A DNA stretch of 9,011 bases from Acidobacteriota bacterium (GTDB taxonomy: Bacteria; Acidobacteriota; Polarisedimenticolia; J045), in NCBI GenBank assembly GCA_020350085.1, contig CP070706.1, positions 1,098,720 to 1,107,730 on the forward strand, given 5' to 3'. The position numbers were made by a program, and so were the translations under genes. The notes beneath the pieces were generated by a model. That model saw only the letters and a list, made by a program, of their open reading frames with translations, was not told where the DNA came from and made no database searches. This document shows positions 6,856 through 9,011 of this stretch, in pieces (position 1 is the first letter of the stretch; each line of letters opens with the position of its first letter).

Positions 6856-6909
6856 GGGACCGAGGCGGGCGACGAACTGGGGGGTGAACCGTCGCATCGC
6901 CTCGGTCCC
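6856..6909. terminator. Long 18-bp hairpin between convergent genes
   Basis: GGGACCGAGGCG (6856-6867) pairs perfectly with CGCCTCGGTCCC (6898-6909), and GCGACG (6869-6874) pairs with CGTCGC (6890-6895) after a small internal loop. The loop is 15 bases (6875-6889). No T-run flanks it, so it is not a canonical intrinsic terminator, but its strength and its place just past the end of the PDZ gene suggest a role in transcription ending or RNA 3' protection. Its right arm runs into the mocA-like relic. Confidence 0.5.
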
Positions 6910-6958
6910 GTCTCCCGGGGGAGGGGTCGACATCGACGAAGCGGAGGCACTTCGGCGA
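6884..6958 (+). pseudogene. Relic of the 3' end of a second mocA-like gene
   Basis: In frame +, this stretch reads RRIASVPSPGGGVDIDEAEA followed by LRRW. It matches the C-terminus of the mocA product upstream (DRVTSVPFPGAGVDIDDEQD then LQRV). Bases 6902-6939 equal 6519-6556 at 33 of 38 positions, with mostly silent or conservative changes, so it was once translated as this motif. The nucleotide-binding loop and the rest of the enzyme are absent, and the frame runs on without a MocA-like end. It is a decayed duplicate or the leftover of a rearrangement and should not be called a gene. Confidence 0.6.
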
Positions 6959-6974
6959 TGGTGTTTGGCAAAGT

Positions 6975-8078
6975 TCAGATCTGCTGAGTACCTCTCACGA
7001 GGGTGCGCTGGGCGTCGCGGGCTTCTCGCTGGCGCTCTCGTGCCTCGTCGAACGCCCTGCGTGCCTGCTCGAGCTGATGGCGGGCGTGCCCGCGTTCGCG
7101 GTGGTGCAGCTCACGCTGGCTTTCGAGCTGTTCGCGGGCGCTCTCGAGCGCTTCGCGGATCTTCTCATTGAGTTGTTCGTGGTCGAAATCGAAGTCGAGT
7201 GCTCCTTCGGGAATGACATGGATTCCCTCAGGCGAGCCCATGTGAAACATCCGCAACCCGCCCTTGGTCTCGCCTAAGGTCGCGTCGAGGCGCATCGAGC
7301 GTCGCTCGCGGATCAGCTCGATCGAGATGACATCGCCCGGATCGTGAGCGCGCACGACGCGGCGCAGCTTGGACGGATCCGTGATGTCTTGATCATCGAC
7401 GCGAGTGATGAGATCGCCCGCTCGAAGTCCGGCTATTTCTGCGGCCGACTCCTCGGTGACCTCGTTGACGAGCACGCCGGAGCCTTCCTGCCCGCCGAGA
7501 GCGACGCGCAGAGAGTCGCTCGTTCTGAGCACGTCGACACCGAGAAAGCCGGCCGGTTCGCCGCCTTCGCCCCACTTCTCGATGATGACGTTGAGGTCCT
7601 CGGGTAGGCGCTCGAGCTTCTCAGCGAGATCTTCGGGATCGAAGTGGAGGCCGCGCCAGGCGAACTTGAAGCAGTCCGCGCGCTCGCCGAGCGTGGCATC
7701 GACGCTCCGCTCGGAGCCATCCTCGGCGCGTAGGGTCAGCGTCACCGTCGTGTTGGGATCCTGGTCGCGAATCGCACGGACCAGCTCACCGACGTCGTCG
7801 ATCGTGCGGCCATCGATCGCGACGATCCGGTCTCCTTCGCTCACACCGGCCTTCTCGGCCGGGCTGTCGTCCACGACCGACATCACGTGGGCTCCGTCGT
7901 CATCGCCACCGTGGAGCATCACGCCGAGCCAAGCGTGCTTGTCGCACTCCTCTTGATCGTCGTCGTCTCCGGCGAGGGCGCTCGGTGCGAGGCTCATGCT
8001 GATCGCGGCGAGAACCGCCACCAGCGCCACCGCCGCGAAGCCCGACCCGATCCACCAGAACTGTCTCGATCGCTGCAT
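6975..8078 (-). CDS. Secreted or membrane-anchored protein with two PDZ domains and a C-terminal coiled coil
   Basis: The 367-residue protein begins with a positively charged N-terminus and a hydrophobic stretch (residues 7-31), then SALA-GDDDD, which looks like a signal peptidase site near residue 36; an uncleaved anchor is also possible. PDZ1 covers about 50-131 (AWLGVML, then SPAEKAGVSEGDRIVAIDG) and PDZ2 about 177-270 (GFLGVDVL, then SAAEIAGLRAGDLITRVDDQ). Both end in DATLGE, showing internal duplication. Residues 299-358 are rich in Glu, Arg, Gln and Ala in a heptad-like pattern and probably form a coiled coil. There is no trypsin-like (DegP/HtrA) or other protease domain, so it is probably a binding or scaffold protein in the envelope. 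Two cysteines (45, 136) could form a disulfide. Start: GAGGAGG (8090-8084) lies five bases before the ATG. It lies 95 bases downstream of the redoxin gene on the same strand and may share its message. Confidence 0.82.
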   Translation of the reverse strand: MQRSRQFWWIGSGFAAVALVAVLAAISMSLAPSALAGDDDDQEECDKHAWLGVMLHGGDDDGAHVMSVVDDSPAEKAGVSEGDRIVAIDGRTIDDVGELVRAIRDQDPNTTVTLTLRAEDGSERSVDATLGERADCFKFAWRGLHFDPEDLAEKLERLPEDLNVIIEKWGEGGEPAGFLGVDVLRTSDSLRVALGGQEGSGVLVNEVTEESAAEIAGLRAGDLITRVDDQDITDPSKLRRVVRAHDPGDVISIELIRERRSMRLDATLGETKGGLRMFHMGSPEGIHVIPEGALDFDFDHEQLNEKIREALESAREQLESQRELHHRERGHARHQLEQARRAFDEARERQREARDAQRTLVRGTQQI

Positions 8079-8173
8079 GCCATCCTCCTCGCGGTCTTCC
8101 CGCCGCCGCGGTGGCAGCTGGCCCGCTCACCCCGAACAACGCCCCAGCGTGGAAAAGGTTCCCGGGGCTGCGA

Positions 8174-9011
8174 TCAGCGGGACGCGCGGGCCGCACTCTG
8201 TCTGAAAGCGCGGGCGATCGCCGCATCGAGGCCGTAACCACGCAGATCATGCCCGAGGAGGCGCCCGTCGGGGTCGATCAACAGACTGAACGGCACGCGC
8301 CGCACGTCGTACGGTTCGAGGGGCTCGGCATACCAGACGGGACCCGCCGGCGCGTTGGGCCAGCTCACCCGGTGCTCGTCGAGAAACTCGGCCAGCCACT
8401 TGCGGCCCCGCTCGTCGCCTCCGACGAAGGCGATCCCGAGGATTTCCAGCCCCTGCTCGCGGTGTCGCTCGTAAACGCGCCTCAGGTGGCGGAACTCCCC
8501 GATGCACGGGCTTCACCCCGGGGCCCAGAAGTCGAGCAGCAGCAGCTTGCCGCGGTAGCGCGCGAGGCTCGCCTCAACGCCGTCGAGATCGGTCAGCGCG
8601 AAGTCGGGCAGATCGCTCGCGGCGAGGCGCGTGATCGATAGCTCCAAGCGCAGCCGTCCGTCGAACTCGGTGAGGCTGCTCTCGTCGGACTCCGACAGCT
8701 CGATGTACCGATCGATGGCTTCGATGACAGGCTCGGGCGGGTCTGGTCTCAGCTCGCCCAGGCACAGTGCGCGCAGGCCCGATGCCGCGGTAGACCAGGG
8801 ATTGTTCGGGCTGGCGTCGCTCGCGATCGGCTCGAGCGCGGCCAGCATTCCTTCACAGGCGAGGGGTGTGCTTACGTCGTCCTGGGAAGTCGAGCCTCTC
8901 TCGCGCGTTCCCCGAATTGCGGCAGCCGCGGCATGGTAAGCAGCCTCCGTCGTGTGCACGGAGTCGGGAAAGCGTTCGCCGAAGCTCTTGGCCGCCGCAC
9001 GCAGCTCTGCC
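8174..9011 (-). CDS. Predicted selenoprotein: TlpA/redoxin-type thioredoxin-fold protein with a U-x-x-C active site (5' end outside window)
   Basis: The frame is open from the right edge to TGA 8174-8176 except for one TGA at 8513-8515. Read as selenocysteine, it gives 278 visible residues. The first ~110 are helical and TPR-like (FGERFPDSVHTTEAAYHAA). A redoxin domain starts near LPDFALTDLDG and goes through GKLLLLDFWAPG-U-SPC-IGEF (Sec166, Cys169), GLEILGIAFVGGD, and RRVPFSLLIDPDGRL with the cis-Pro240 that faces the active site. Relatives have DFWAxWCxxC, so the TGA replaces exactly the reactive first Cys. Such proteins reduce or exchange disulfides, or act on peroxides; the compartment is unclear because the N-terminus is missing. 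The GTG at 8959 is not the likely start, since the frame continues upstream with similar helical sequence. Without recoding, the product would stop just before the active site and be useless. A Cys-to-stop mutation or sequence error is the alternative, but the exact position argues against chance. Confidence 0.85.
8486..8507 (-). promoter_or_regulatory. Candidate bacterial SECIS hairpin after the UGA
   Basis: Counting the U of UGA as 1, bases 9-11 (GUG) pair with 28-30 (CAC), and 15-17 (CGG) with 24-26 (CCG). The apical loop is GGAGUU (18-23), and an asymmetric internal loop includes an unpaired U at 14. Bacterial SECIS elements lie just inside the coding frame after UGA, with an apical loop starting in G and often a bulged U below it, so position and loop fit. 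The stem is short (six pairs) and a competing CCCG/CGGG stem (bases 6-18) exists, so this is tentative. Confidence 0.4.
8513..8515 (-). other. In-frame UGA, predicted selenocysteine codon
   Basis: This TGA lies between DFWAPG and SPC in the thioredoxin-fold gene, at the first position of the CxxC motif. The 112 codons after it complete the fold and end at a second TGA. Selenocysteine replacing the attacking Cys of a thioredoxin-like motif is a known pattern in bacterial selenoproteomes. Confidence 0.82.

Larger units (their letters stand above)
6585..6974. other. Gene-free convergent spacer with repeats and a gene relic
   Basis: This 390-base gap lies between the rightward mocA and the leftward PDZ gene. 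It contains, in order, about 120 bases with no recognised signal (6585-6706), a 94-base REPIN-like inverted pair (6707-6800), a long hairpin (6856-6909) and a relic of a mocA 3' end (about 6884-6958). The two hairpin elements could end transcription from both sides. No RNA gene or intact ORF is seen. Confidence 0.7.

Noticed and set aside
6884..7171. A 95-codon ORF on the + strand carrying the MocA-like motif
   Set aside because: Only its first ~25 codons resemble MocA; the rest runs antisense through the PDZ gene and is Arg/Gly-rich shadow.
8174..8368. A separate 64-residue gene (MSWPNAPAG...) on the minus strand
   Set aside because: It is the C-terminal part of the redoxin frame after the UGA; the conserved SPCIGEF segment lies upstream of this false start in the same frame.

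Overview
The window is GC-rich bacterial DNA with tightly packed genes, ATGA-type overlaps, GTG starts and AGGAG-type ribosome sites. It fits a high-GC, Gram-negative-type bacterium (for example from the Myxococcota/Desulfobacterota, Acidobacteriota or similar, often uncultured, groups), but nothing here fixes the phylum. One gene strongly suggests that the organism decodes UGA as selenocysteine.

Layout. At the left edge, on the minus strand, is the first 39 codons of a PAS-domain signalling protein. A ~270-base divergent spacer follows. A rightward run of genes then begins: a long transketolase-family enzyme whose frame is broken once by an in-frame TAG; a small protein resembling gluconate 2-dehydrogenase subunit 3, overlapping a GMC-family FAD oxidoreductase (a likely two-subunit dehydrogenase); and, after a 170-base spacer with a hairpin and a 17-codon leader ORF, an XdhC/CoxI-family molybdenum-hydroxylase maturation protein overlapping (ATGA) a MocA-type molybdenum cofactor cytidylyltransferase. 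The molybdoenzyme these two would serve is not in the window.

Between 6585 and 6974 there is no intact gene. This convergent spacer holds a 94-base inverted pair of GTAG-headed hairpins (REPIN-like), an 18-bp hairpin, and a relic of the 3' end of a second mocA-like gene. On the minus strand lie a secreted or anchored tandem-PDZ protein with a C-terminal coiled coil and, upstream of it and running off the right edge, a TlpA/redoxin-type thioredoxin-fold protein.

The main discovery is in that last gene. Its frame contains a single TGA exactly where the first cysteine of the catalytic CxxC should be (DFWAPG-TGA-SPC), and the protein continues normally to a complete thioredoxin fold. This reads as a UxxC selenoprotein, and a weak SECIS-like hairpin lies directly after the codon. 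The transketolase TAG has a different character: it falls in a conserved but non-catalytic segment, so a nonsense mutation or sequence error is the simplest explanation, with amber readthrough as an alternative.
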